Numbered from the stretch's first letter, positions 23,501 to 33,010 are shown. The stretch: 64,000 bases of DNA from Fragilaria crotonensis (GCA_022925895.1 JAKSYS010000242.1:1-64000), one strand, 5' to 3'. Translations and numbers: made by a program. The notes: generated by a model from the letters alone, not told the origin.

Positions 23501-23947
23501 CCAACAGAACTCGGGAAAGCACCAAGCATGGTGGACCTCGAATTGAATTGGAATAAGCTGACTGGAACTATTCCGACGGAGTTCTACCAATGGACTTCCC
23601 TCTCCCGTCTTGATCTTTTCCAGAATTATTTGAATGGAACCATTGCAACTGAGATCGGGTTACTGACAAATATGGCGGAGCTTCGACTCTCTCGAAATGA
23701 GTTTACGGGTACAATCCCCTTGGAAATTGTAAATCTCACCCAGATGGAATTGGCTTGGTTCCACAGCAACCTGTTCGTTGGCTCTGTTCCCTCGGGTTTG
23801 TGCCAGTACGTTCCCAAGCCCTTGATGGTTTTGCAAAGCGACTGCTTTCCTGAGGGAAGCTCACCAAACCCTTGTGACTGTTGTACGTCCTGTTGTAATC
23901 GAGACACGGAAATTTGCCTCATCATCGACGACAATACCGCTCCCTGA
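20570..23947 (+). CDS. LRR membrane protein (type II-like), three exons
   Basis: Exons are 20570-20582, 20775-22946 and 23034-23947, giving 1032 residues. The first junction (GTAGGT donor, AACAG acceptor) yields a plausible start MSSSGKGGKGGGRF. The second intron (87 bp, GTAAGT, CAG) joins IELMGQNITG. Residues 1 to about 540 are disordered and Ser/Ala/Pro-rich, with repeated R-x-x-x-x-P-G-A and DPR motifs. One membrane helix follows at about 551-577 (LYIISGILLFVIVIVTVILG). Next come an LRR cap-like domain with WRSC and ECTWAGVLC, and about ten repeats of the GTIPTE type. The tail has NPCDCC. This suggests a cytosolic disordered arm and an extracellular LRR ectodomain. The ligand is unknown. 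The frame is intact throughout, and two dead relatives lie at 16.7 kb and 53.5 kb. Confidence 0.8.
20583..20774 (+). other. Intron 1 of the LRR gene
   Basis: 192 bp, GTAGGT donor, acceptor TTCATGAACAG. It is inferred because the frame after the acceptor is closed by a TGA just upstream and no ATG occurs before the low-complexity region. Confidence 0.5.
22947..23033 (+). other. Intron 2 of the LRR gene
   Basis: 87 bp with GTAAGT donor and GACTCAG acceptor. It falls just before the first full LRR and restores the LRR reading frame. The paralogue at 53.5 kb has a donor at the equivalent place (about 55132). Confidence 0.75.
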
Positions 23948-24114
23948 GCGCACTGTCCCATCTGTGGGGGCAAGACATACTACTCATACTGCTTAAAAAA
24001 ATTGCGTGAATTAGTGTGTGTATTCCGGTGAAGTACGGGGCATGCTCTGCATACGTCCTTATTCTATATATCTATCACTATCATCAAAACAAACAACAAG
24101 TGCAGGAGACAGCC

Positions 24115-25552
24115 TCATTTTGAACTGCTGCGTCGATCCGAACTTCCGGTCACGTTGGAAGAAAGTAGCGACGTAGTTTTTGACGATGTAGACTTCCAGT
24201 CATCCATGTTTTCCGACTCGTCTACTGAGCCCTTCCTCTTCGTCATTACCCGCCAAACCCCTTTCAGCTTGGAAGACCTCGCTGGTTTATTGACCTGTGG
24301 TTCGGTCTTTGACGGTGACGGGAGTAATTCAGGTGGTGGAGGTGGCGGTGGCAAAAACTCAGCAAGCCATGAATGCGCCAGACACTCTTCAGCAGTCATC
24401 CGTACTTCAGGATCGGTATGCAGAAGATTGGCGACAAACCGCTTTGCATTCTTAGAAACGCCCTGCCACTCCATGGGATGAAAGCTGTATTCGTTCTTGC
24501 ATATTTTCAGGTACAATGCATGCCTTTCGGTATCTTCATAGGGATGCACTCCCGTCAGCACGTAGAACATTAGAACACCAAAGCTCCACATGTCTGCCTG
24601 CGTATCATATGGAATTTGAGCAATAACTTCGGGAGCCATAAACATTGCTGTGCCGCAGCGTTCCGTGAGATTCAAAGGGTCCCCATCAGCATCCTGCAAC
24701 ACTCGCGCCGCCATTCCAAAATCTATGATAACAACTGTTGACATGTCTTGCGCATCCTTCAGAACAAGATTCTCAGGTTTAAGATTTCGATGGCAGATCT
24801 TTCTTTCGTGAAGATGGACCAGACCGTCCAAAAGGGACTTAGCCAACAACTTCCCTTCCATCTCATTCAACTTTTGCTTCTGCACGAGCGTCGTCAGAAG
24901 ATCACCACCCTCAGCAAAATCTAAGACAATGTAAAATCGTGTATCTTCGTCGAAAAACTCAACCAGCCCCGAAATGCTAGAAGGACCATCGCGGATTTGG
25001 CTGAGCATCGACACTTCCTGGTAGACCAAGTCCTCATCTTTTGGGGACAAATTTCGCTTGTTAATAATCTTTGCAGCAAAGCGTAATCCCGACGTTTTGT
25101 GAATGCACTCCCACACGTTCGATAACCTCCCCTTGTTGACCTTCAGCAATAGTGTTAGTTATGTACTCCAGTATAAACATTGTCGAAAGGGCCTTCCCAC
25201 CGCTGGTACGTACCTGTCGCGTCAAAACATACACCTGCTCGAAGAGCACCTTTGGTTCTTCGATAACGGATGCGTCGTCGTTGCGATCGTCGTCGACCAG
25301 TGAACGCAACTGATGCAGAGGGGTGGTATGTGCGGGGTATTCAGAGCGTTGCCGAGCTCGAAAGGGGGTGCTCCGCCTCGGTGTCTGATATGCTTCCTCC
25401 TCGTCGGCGTTGAAGGGCATGGCAGAGAAACTGGGATTGACAAGATCCTTCAGAGAAAAACAACCTGGAGGGGCATATGTCATGCTACAGCATCCATACG
25501 AATCCGCCTCAGTCAGGTCATGCACGACCGGATACAGAGTGTTGTAATTCAT
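24115..25552 (-). CDS. CAMK-like protein kinase, probable pseudokinase
   Basis: Exon 1 is 25552-25214, the intron is 25213-25141 (73 bp, GTACGT donor, CTGAAG acceptor, phase 0), and exon 2 is 25140-24115. The product is 454 residues. The N-terminal 95 residues are linker-like. The kinase domain starts near YVLTRQVNKGRLSNVWEC, where the usual Gly-rich loop keeps a single Gly. The beta-3 Lys is present (FAAKIINK). The catalytic loop reads CHRNLKPENL, so the HRD aspartate is Asn (codon AAT). The metal-binding DFG (IIDFGMA), APE-equivalent (FMAPEVI) and the conserved Asp of subdomain IX (DMWSFGVLM) are intact. A proline run follows (near 24330), then a basic Ser-rich tail. The fold is CAMK-type. 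Loss of the catalytic base predicts weak or no phosphotransfer, so it may act as an allosteric or scaffold protein. Confidence 0.75.
25141..25213 (-). other. Intron of the kinase gene
   Basis: 73-bp phase-0 intron (CAG/GTACGT ... CTGAAG/GTC). Removal joins VYVLTRQ to VNKGRLSNVWE, the beginning of the kinase N-lobe. Confidence 0.65.
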
Positions 25553-25559
25553 GTCGAGG

Positions 25560-26973
25560 TGTTAATTTTCTGAAGTAGTCCACTGTTGTTGGAGTGCTGG
25601 CGCACAATTTCCTTCTGCTCCTTCAACCTGTAAGGAAACAAGGAAAGGAGGTGTATGATCTGTGGATATCAAGTCTTCAAACTAATATCTTTGCTGTTGC
25701 AAGCGCTTCTCCTTGAACCTCTTCAGTCGTCCGAGTTCGCGAGGTGTGCAAGAGAGGAGGATTCGAAAATGTGGTTGTGGTTTCTGGTATAGGGATGTTA
25801 TCTCCGATCCATCAGTTGGATCTCAACCGACAAATAAATATGTATGACGATGAATACATGTGTAAAATTTTAGTTACTATGTAATTTAGAAACATTTAGG
25901 GCATAACCGTCAATATCGCCCAAACACAACCATGGAAAGTTCCTTGGTTGGCTACTCGGAGTACCTTGGAACTTAGAACCACACGGTTTGGCTCGTGCTT
26001 CGTCATAAGAGAGAACTCATGTACTCCTATTCGTAGTATCATATGATCAGGGCTCAGAAGGTCTATGACTATGTCATATGATATGCATACACGTCATACG
26101 AGAGATCTTATACATACAGGATACAGGATACAGGATACTGTACAAGTAATAGTACGGAGTGCAATGAGACAGCACACACGTCAGAAGTCAAACAGGAGGA
26201 CGGCGATCACCTCTTGGTGACTGAAGATGGAGGCGAATTGACCCGAAATGGGATCGCGATTCGAAATACCTCGCAACACCAGTTATCTTCCATGGTATGA
26301 TTCCGAAGTCTATGGGCAGCATAGCATTTTCGTTGCTACCACGGTGCAGTTGCTGCTTCGCATATTTCTGTCGGCTTTACTAGTCGTTGGCGACGACAAG
26401 GTCCAATCTGCGTTACTCGAAGTAGAATGGATTTGCTCAGCCGTAAGCGTCGTGAAGGTCGCTTCTCGTATCCTAGTTTCTGGATGCAGTCGCGGGCGCA
26501 TGTGATCGGTGCGCGTTGGGACGACCGACTCGCATTGACAAGGTCCGAGGGAACACCGTCAGCGTCGCCAATAAAGGGAGGTTCCAAGCAGTTGGCTGAC
26601 ACAGTGCGATCCTCCAATGCATGAGTCACTCCAGTTTGCAGACGGAGGTGAAGGCTGTTGTGGCTTGTGGCATCATTCTCTACTACTCTACTACTCCACT
26701 AGAAAACCAATTAAACCAATACAGCGTACAGGGTACAGGCTACTGTAGAGAATAGAACGTCTACAGCAGTAATCAGTACAAGTATCTGGAGTACCTGGCA
26801 CCGGTGGTACTGTAAATTGTAAATTCAGACGGTTTTCTGGTGGAAATGCGTATTATGCGAGTCCATGTTATGTTTTCAATTTTCAAGATGATACTAACAA
26901 GACAGACTGACATTGATCTCGTAGTTGTCTCGTTTTGAGTGATGCTCTATGGGAGCACTTTGGAAAAGTTGGC
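25560..26973. other. Spacer, no certain gene
   Basis: GTAC-type motifs recur at 26020-26160 and 26680-26810. The unit ggatacag is repeated about three times near 26115. The 5' part of the JmjC gene must begin downstream of or within this stretch, but I could not find its first exon. An AG acceptor-like site lies at 26923-26924. Confidence 0.5.
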
Positions 26974-28086
26974 ATGTTTGAAAGTGGTAAAGATAAGCGC
27001 TGTTATGGAAACACAATTGAATACTCCATCAATCGGGCCAAGCACAATTTGTGCCCAACCAGAAACCCGTCAGATTGGACAGGGGCGGATGCTCATGAAC
27101 AGATGAGTTCTCTTGGAAGTTTCACCGACACGTCGGTCACTCTAGGATCTGGTAAAGTATTCCATGATAACACATCGCGGTTCCCGTCCTCAGCGTTTGA
27201 CAAGGACTTGGACGGCGACACGCTTCCGAATGTTCCTGTAGTACTGACTGGATGTTGCGACGATTGGAAAGCGTTTTCCTCCCCCGGATGTTCCTGGAAC
27301 CTCGATGATCTGGCTTCTAGATACTCCCCGCTTGTCTCGTTGGATGGCGGACCTTCCTTTGCCAGGATGTCAATTTGTAGTGCGAAAGTATCTCTGTCAG
27401 AGTACAAACGATACTGTGCCAACAATGCGGACGCCGACAGTGCACCACTCTACGTCTTTGATCCAGATTTTCTTTCACCCGATTCAACATTTTGCAATGG
27501 CGATTCCGTGCAGGACGAGTTTACGATACCGCCCTGTTTCTCTCACGATGAAATGGCGTGCTGCAACGGTTCGAGGTTCCGACCACTGCCTCCAGCTTGG
27601 CTGCTCGTGGGGGCTGCTCGCAGTGGTACACCTATCCATAATCATCCCATGACAGTTGCTTGGAATGCCCTGCTCTCTGGATGCAAGTTATGGTGCTGTC
27701 TTCCACCAACAGTACCGGAAAGTAGGTTACTACTGAACAACAATACGACCGACCGGCATTTCGATTCTGGCGAGGGCGAAGATGACGATGGTCACGATGA
27801 TGAATTTTTTGATTTGTCCGCACTTCAGTGGTTTGAACAGTGCGATCCTCTGTCTGAGAATACCTTTATTATTGTCCAACATCCAGGCGAAGTGGTGTTC
27901 GTCCCTGTCGGTTGGTTCCATGTGGTCTTGAACGTCACAACGTCCACTGCCATATCCATGAGTTTAACACTCAGAAAGGATCTTCCCGACATCCTCTCCA
28001 TGCTAGCCGAAACTGATACCGAGTTTGCTGTGTTTTGGAAGAAACGGCGAGAAGAACAACCAGTACAATCACAATCAAAACCGTAA
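26974..28086 (+). CDS. JmjC-domain protein with altered metal motif; 5' end uncertain
   Basis: The JmjC fold is a 2-oxoglutarate/Fe(II) oxygenase, and relatives such as JMJD6 hydroxylate or demethylate proteins. The region AWLLVGAARSGTPIHNHPMT followed by VAWNALLSGCKLWC matches the JMJD6-like core, and the distal His lies in VFVPVGWFHVVLN. The usual HxD iron ligands read His-Asn-His (CAT AAT CAT at 27637-27645), so the Asp ligand is replaced. The 2-OG-binding Lys of the GxKxW segment is kept. An acidic insert (near 27770-27810) separates the two ligand regions. The first ATG in frame is 26974. The frame is open upstream to 26917 through LVLSDALWEHF, which resembles the end of an F-box, so a 5' exon is likely missing or unrecognised. 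Confidence 0.65.
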   Translation: MFESGKDKRCYGNTIEYSINRAKHNLCPTRNPSDWTGADAHEQMSSLGSFTDTSVTLGSGKVFHDNTSRFPSSAFDKDLDGDTLPNVPVVLTGCCDDWKAFSSPGCSWNLDDLASRYSPLVSLDGGPSFARMSICSAKVSLSEYKRYCANNADADSAPLYVFDPDFLSPDSTFCNGDSVQDEFTIPPCFSHDEMACCNGSRFRPLPPAWLLVGAARSGTPIHNHPMTVAWNALLSGCKLWCCLPPTVPESRLLLNNNTTDRHFDSGEGEDDDGHDDEFFDLSALQWFEQCDPLSENTFIIVQHPGEVVFVPVGWFHVVLNVTTSTAISMSLTLRKDLPDILSMLAETDTEFAVFWKKRREEQPVQSQSKP

Positions 28087-28715
28087 CCGGGCGGTGGGCA
28101 TGGCAACAAAATGTCAAATGCCAACCGGGAAGTATTCCTTCTGGCGGCGGCATTGTTACCCGCCAAGCCGCTGCGCCGGGAAAACGCAACTTTTCAGCTA
28201 AGACATGTTAAATCGTTTGAAATATAGTCCTACTAGGGTTTCATTCTATGCACATTGGAGAGCCACGCTTACTATTGGAACAATCTTGGCGGTTAGCGTC
28301 GAGATCTCTACTAGAAGCAGCGAAGCCACCAATTGACGCTGTGCGTCGGTAACATCAACGCGGAGCTAGCAACCACTAGTCATTTCCTACTTGAAATAGA
28401 CAGTAAGGTCAGAGTGGCGGATAGCACGTTTGTGAGCTTCGCCGTATTGGAGGACTACCGGAAGTAGTCACATCTATCAACAGCATTTTCCACTCAACTT
28501 AATCCGTTGGTACTGTAATATCATGAAATGACGGACTGGTACGTACAAGCGGTTCTACTAGTACCGTATTGACAGGGAATTCGGAGTTTGGACGACACCC
28601 CCCTACGGGATACGGGAGCACTTGCCTACTCCGAGAACTCTGGAGCTCTGGAGCCTGGAGTAGATCTTTAGATCCCCAGGGTTTGTCAGATGGCACGTAC
28701 GGTTTTCCAGTGCAC
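28087..28715. other. Spacer, no gene seen
   Basis: No coding potential is visible. GTAC and GGAGCTCTGGAG-type short repeats occur near 28520-28660. Copies of TGTCAGAT begin at 28684. Confidence 0.5.
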
Positions 28716-28723
28716 TGTCAGAT

Positions 28724-28750
28724 GGTTGTCAGATGAATTCTGATAAAACC
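28724..28750 (+). repeat. 27-bp imperfect palindrome, left of the recombinase element
   Basis: Arms GGTTGTCAGAT and CTGATAAAACC flank a 5-nt centre (GAATT). It matches the 32353-32379 site at 22 of 27 positions in the same orientation, and the differences are mostly central. Tyrosine recombinases typically act on inverted arms with a short spacer, hence the interest. Confidence 0.6.
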
Positions 28751-28832
28751 TTGGGATCACGTTGATCCTCCTTCATGTAGCAACTCTGTAGATGTTGTAC
28801 TAGACAATGCATTGGGATCTTTGACCTCTCCC

Positions 28833-28859
28833 GGTCTGTCAGATTTTTTTATGACAACC
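28833..28859 (-). repeat. Second 27-bp palindrome, inverted
   Basis: GGTCTGTCAGAT, a T run, then ATGACAACC: the same length and arm sequence as the 28724 site but best aligned in reverse orientation. It lies 115 bp upstream of the recombinase start codon. Confidence 0.45.
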
Positions 28860-28973
28860 CTGACACCTGGCAGACTAACTTAGTATCGTATTGCTCAAAC
28901 ATCGAAATCACAATAATTAAGTCACACATCTCCTTTGCAAGCTGAGTAGGGGAACCTTTGATTCAGAATCACC

Positions 28974-29963
28974 ATGAATGTAAACAGAGAAGCAGCAGAG
29001 GCAACAGCAAACAACGACAGGCATCCCGAAACAATCAAATCGTACCAAGGGATAATCAAACGGATGAAAGATTTTGCACAACAAAACGAGAACTGGGGTG
29101 AGGGTATATTTGATGATCCACCACTCCCAGATGAGTTTATCAAGGAATTCATGGGCATGCAGTCCCAACAGAAGGATGATGGTTCAGTCAGAACTGCGTC
29201 AACACTCAGAAAAAATGTGTCGGCACTGAAATGGTGGTACAGCACACAAGAGCCAGTGGTCAGGGTGTCTGCTGACCTCGATACTTTTCTTGCACGGTTC
29301 AATAAGGGGCACAAGAGAAAGATTGCTAACCTCAAGGCAGATGGAACAATGGACCAGCATGAAGGGAAAGTTGGTTACTCATTCACTGCCTTTGTATTTC
29401 TTGCAAAACTTTTTTTCGAGGATTTTGGAACTGCGACAAATTATGCACACCTTTTCTTTGTCCTTACATGGAATCTCATTGCAAGGGCGATCACAGTAGC
29501 AAACATGAAGTACGATTTCATTCACATGGATAATGACATGATTGTGGTCCTTCCGCCACGAAGCAAAACTGACCAAGCAGGAGAACGGGTTGAAGGAAAG
29601 CATATTGCAGCAAATCCTTTCAATCCTGTTATTTGTCCAGTTTTATCACTTGCGAGACATGTGTTTAGTGATGGCAGCCGAACAAGGTACAGCAGTGTTT
29701 TCACTCGAGATGCATATGACCGATTTGGAGAAGTATTTTTTGATACTGTGCGATCTGAGAGGGCACAAGAATACCTTCAGGTGAGCGGAAACAAGCTTGG
29801 AAAGCACTCTGGGCGCAAGGCTGGAGCAACGTATTGTGCATCATTTCCCGGAGGCCCAGATCGCGATGCAATTTGTCAACGTGCAGATTGGTCACTGGGT
29901 GGAGTCCGTGATCGGTATATTACAGCTGTTAACAATGGAAATGACCAATTTGTGGCTCGGTAA
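28974..29963 (+). CDS. Crypton-type tyrosine recombinase, catalytic residues intact
   Basis: 329 residues, ATG at 28974. Tyrosine recombinases cut and rejoin DNA through a covalent 3'-phosphotyrosine. The N-terminal 110 residues are helical and resemble the SAM-like core-binding domain (ETIKSYQGIIKRMKDFAQQN). In the catalytic domain I find Arg171 (LIARAITVANM), Lys198 (PPRSKTD), His278 and Arg281 (GKHSGRKAG), Trp306 in the position of His/Trp (RADWSLGG) and Tyr315 (RDRYI). The set R-K-H-R-W-Y is complete. No frameshift is present, in contrast with almost every transposase in this window. The stop TAA overlaps the ATG of the next ORF. Crypton is the best fit. A captured viral or cellular integrase is the alternative. 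Confidence 0.8.
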   Translation: MNVNREAAEATANNDRHPETIKSYQGIIKRMKDFAQQNENWGEGIFDDPPLPDEFIKEFMGMQSQQKDDGSVRTASTLRKNVSALKWWYSTQEPVVRVSADLDTFLARFNKGHKRKIANLKADGTMDQHEGKVGYSFTAFVFLAKLFFEDFGTATNYAHLFFVLTWNLIARAITVANMKYDFIHMDNDMIVVLPPRSKTDQAGERVEGKHIAANPFNPVICPVLSLARHVFSDGSRTRYSSVFTRDAYDRFGEVFFDTVRSERAQEYLQVSGNKLGKHSGRKAGATYCASFPGGPDRDAICQRADWSLGGVRDRYITAVNNGNDQFVAR

Positions 29964-30922
29964 TGTCAGGGCTTGACTTTCAATCAGCATCATTTGCCAC
30001 CCTTCCACCGCATTTCAGCCTGGATGATGTTGCTGAGATTTCGGTCATCTTGAATTCTGTAATAGACGTTGGTGCCTATCCCGAGCAATTTCAGGGATGC
30101 CTGCCATGTCTTCTAGCCACACTGGCATATCATTATGACTACCTTGATCAGACACTTGGTCAGCATGATCGCTTACGCTCATCTAGGTTGTGGACATCCG
30201 GACACCTGCCAAACTTGCAAATGAAAGTATTACTCGGGAACGGACACTGTAAAGCAACAGGAATGACGGCAACAGGTGTACCACCGCATATTGTTCAAGT
30301 TGTTGCAACAGAGCAGATAAAGGAGACATTGATTCAACAAGTACAAGAAATCCGTGGTGATATTGCTGAAGTACCCGAGAAAATGTGCGCGCAGTTGCTG
30401 CAGCAATTTGAAGTCAACGGTGCATTACCCATGACATTTGCCAATGTTCAGTCTATGCTAACGACAATGCAAGAGCAGCTTTTAAAGCAACTCAGAGAGG
30501 CAGGAAAGGGATCGGAGGAACGGTCAAATGCCTCTGAAGCTCCAACTCGGAGAGTTGTGAAGTGGCTCACTTGGTATCATCCCGATCGTGGTAAATTCTT
30601 CAAGGTGCCCCCAGACTTTGCATTCCCGCAGACATTGACAGTAAAGCCGTGCTGGGATCTATTCTTGCATGGCAATGAACTCCTGAGGATAAGGCCATAT
30701 CGACTGTTGGACAATGAGGACATGAGAACACATGCAGACCGATGCCGGTTGTCTAACATGAAGGTAGTTTGCAAATTCATAATTCAGCATGTCCACGGAA
30801 GTGATGCTGATGAGAACAATGGAAGGACTGCTGATGTGCTCGATTCACAACCCGAGATAACTGACAATTTGTTTGCTGGTGCCTGGCCACTGGCCGTAGG
30901 AAAGCTTACAAAAAAAGAATGA
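29963..30922 (+). CDS. Second ORF of the recombinase element, GCR1_C-like C-terminus
   Basis: 319 residues. The ATG shares its first base with the stop of the recombinase (TAATG at 29961-29965), an arrangement compatible with termination-reinitiation on one transcript. The N-terminal part has a hydrophobic helical block. The middle is a long helical region (VQEIRGDIAEVPEKMCAQLL onward) with coiled-coil character. Residues about 195-270 (WLTWYHPDRGKFFKVPPDF, then WDLFLHGNELLRIRPYRLL) resemble the GCR1_C DNA-binding domain found at the C-terminus of many Crypton recombinases. Here it would sit on a separate polypeptide. This identification is by pattern and needs a profile search. The gene is intact. 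Confidence 0.55.
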   Translation: MSGLDFQSASFATLPPHFSLDDVAEISVILNSVIDVGAYPEQFQGCLPCLLATLAYHYDYLDQTLGQHDRLRSSRLWTSGHLPNLQMKVLLGNGHCKATGMTATGVPPHIVQVVATEQIKETLIQQVQEIRGDIAEVPEKMCAQLLQQFEVNGALPMTFANVQSMLTTMQEQLLKQLREAGKGSEERSNASEAPTRRVVKWLTWYHPDRGKFFKVPPDFAFPQTLTVKPCWDLFLHGNELLRIRPYRLLDNEDMRTHADRCRLSNMKVVCKFIIQHVHGSDADENNGRTADVLDSQPEITDNLFAGAWPLAVGKLTKKE

Positions 30923-30924
30923 CC

Positions 30925-31675
30925 GTCGAGAGAAGATTAGGGGGGATTTGGTGATGACTACAGTGTACAACCTCATACGAAAGTATCGACGATCCGGGCA
31001 AGAGTGATTTTCAGGGCAAGATTTGCATTTAATTTTCAGGGCAAGAGTTGTATTAAATACTGATTCAAGTTATATCGTTGCTATACATAATGATGGTTGT
31101 CTCCGGCCTTCTTGAATGTTTGGACAAGATTTGATTGAATCCAGTCTTCATTTATCCATTGAGCACCAGAATCTGGTTACAAATCCAATAAAGAACTCTT
31201 GGGAAAGTATGGCACATTATTGACTGGGCGCTCCCGCGAGCAGTTTGAAATAAAAATTTGGATTTTTGATGCCCTTCACTGATATCTTATCTCTCCGGTC
31301 ACCATGCTCCTGGATAAAAGATAGATTAGACGAGAACGTACATGAATGCAAAGGCAAGTGAATGTCATGCGTGCAAATCATCCTCGCACCTTGACAAGAA
31401 TATTATTGAGAATTGACTTTTTGCAGGAAAGTTGCTTCACGCACCAATCAGACACAACATCCTCCAAGCCTGATTGTTGCTACCGCATACAAATCACCTT
31501 ACAAGAAGCAACCGGACATAGTTCAGGGACAAAGTGATGCCTTTGCTTCTTTTCAATGAGGAACAAAGTGCTGTTTTGTTTGTTGTCATTTGCAATGAGT
31601 AAAGTGTTGTGCTATAATCATAGTACTGCATGATGCGGGTCCGAGTCAAATGCATCATGATGAATGGTGCTTGAG
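30925..31675. other. 3' region of the recombinase element, no gene
   Basis: No coding potential is visible. The stretch is AT-rich compared with the coding part. Confidence 0.5.
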
Positions 31676-31679
31676 TGCA

Positions 31680-32185
31680 AATTATTTGATTGGCCAAATC
31701 GATTGAATGCTTAAGTATTCCAGTCACTAAGTAATTTCCAATGTCAATCTAAATAAAATTTCACTTATCTAAGTAGGGGGCATACTTAAGTATTCCAGTC
31801 ACTAAGTATTTTCCAATGTCAATCTAAATAAAATTTCACGCATCTAAGTAAAGGGCAGTAGATTTGGTTTGATTTAACTCCTTTGAGTTTCAGAAAATTA
31901 TTTGATTGGCCAAATCAATTGGTAACTTAAGGAGCCCCATCTTTAAGTATTTGCAGTTGCAACTGTAAGTAAAATCAATGTACTGCCTTTCGGTTTCAGA
32001 AAAACATTTGATTGGTTAAATTAGTTGCTTACTTAAGGATTCCTCACTTGTAAGTATTGGCCTTTGCTCATGTAATTAAAATAGCTGACTTGTGTTTGAT
32101 TTGCAAACTCATTCTAAGTAAAACTGATGTACTGCGTTTTAGTTTCAGGAAAATATTTGATTGGCCAAAATAATTGCGAGCTGAC
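31680..32185 (+). repeat. Tandem repeat array near the 3' end of the recombinase element
   Basis: A core ATTTGATTGGCCAAAT-like sequence recurs at about 31683, 31900, 32006 and 32154. Between the first two copies a 75-bp unit starting TTAAGTATTCCAGTCACTAAG occurs twice, at 31711 and 31786, with few mismatches. Each unit also carries TTAAGTATT and TCTAAGTA. No coding role is visible. Confidence 0.7.
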
Positions 32186-32352
32186 GCAACGCACTCTACA
32201 CTCTACACTAAATAATGCCGGTACTGTACAAGGACATACATAGGATGTACATGTACCGGCACTGGGAGCTGGGACTACTTCCAGTGCCGCTCGAATACAG
32301 TACTGTGTACTGTGCATTCCTCTACTGGAGCGGACGTATTGGAGCTTTCGAC

Positions 32353-32379
32353 GGTTGTCAGATAGCATCTGACAAAACC
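32353..32379 (+). repeat. 27-bp imperfect palindrome, right of the recombinase element
   Basis: GGTTGTCAGAT, centre AGCAT, then CTGACAAAACC. TGTCAGAT (32356) and its complement ATCTGACA (32367) both occur inside. It has the same length and orientation as the site at 28724. Confidence 0.6.
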
Positions 32380-33006
32380 CGTGGGTTATAAGATCTTACT
32401 AGGTCTACTGGTACTCGTACTACTGCATGACTTAGGATGTGGGATGTGGTGCAAGATTCCTGCATTAATGTAAATGGTACCAGGTACGTTGTCGTCGTTC
32501 CTGCATAAATGTAAATCGTATTCGTCGGTCCCACGCCCCCATTTCCCAGGGCGTACAGTGTAGCCAAGGTACCAGGTACTTCGAGCCTTGTGGACCTGGA
32601 GTTGAACTCCTGTTGATTCTGTGTTCAGTTCCTATCATGGTCCTGTATCATAGACATCATGAATCAAGATGGTATCGTCATCACATGTCTCATGACAGGT
32701 TGGCTGCCATAAGACTATTCCCGAGAAATCTTTTGCATGATGGCTAAAAAATCCTTCACCTGTCCAACAGCCTGCACCACTGTTGACAACAGGCGACTCA
32801 CAGACAGCTCCAAGTACTACGGTACGCTACATTCCCACGGCCAATACAGTAACAGATTTCACTGCTACGTACTCCGGAGTCCGGAGTATACCTCATAACT
32901 CACATGATTCGCAGTGCTATGGTCTAGTACTCGAGTACTGTTGTATTCCGGAGTTCGGACTGTGAAGTCCACAGTAGTGGCAGCTTCTGATCGTCGACGC
33001 TTACGA
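32380..33006. other. GTAC-rich spacer
   Basis: No gene is visible. GTACCAGGTAC and related motifs lie at 32480 and 32570, with CTCCGGAGTCCGGAGT near 32877. Confidence 0.6.
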
Positions 33007-33010
33007 GTAC

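Larger units (their letters stand above)
28724..32379 (+). mobile_element. Crypton-like tyrosine-recombinase element, putative bounds
   Basis: About 3.66 kb between the two matching 27-bp palindromes. It holds a tyrosine recombinase (28974-29963), an overlapping second ORF (29963-30922) and an AT-rich 3' region with tandem repeats. There is no reverse transcriptase, so DIRS or Ngaro elements are excluded, and a Crypton is the simplest reading. The bounds are inferred from the repeats only. Confidence 0.5.

Noticed and set aside
26111-26140. ggatacag tandem unit as a satellite
   Set aside because: Only about three short copies; too small to be more than slippage.
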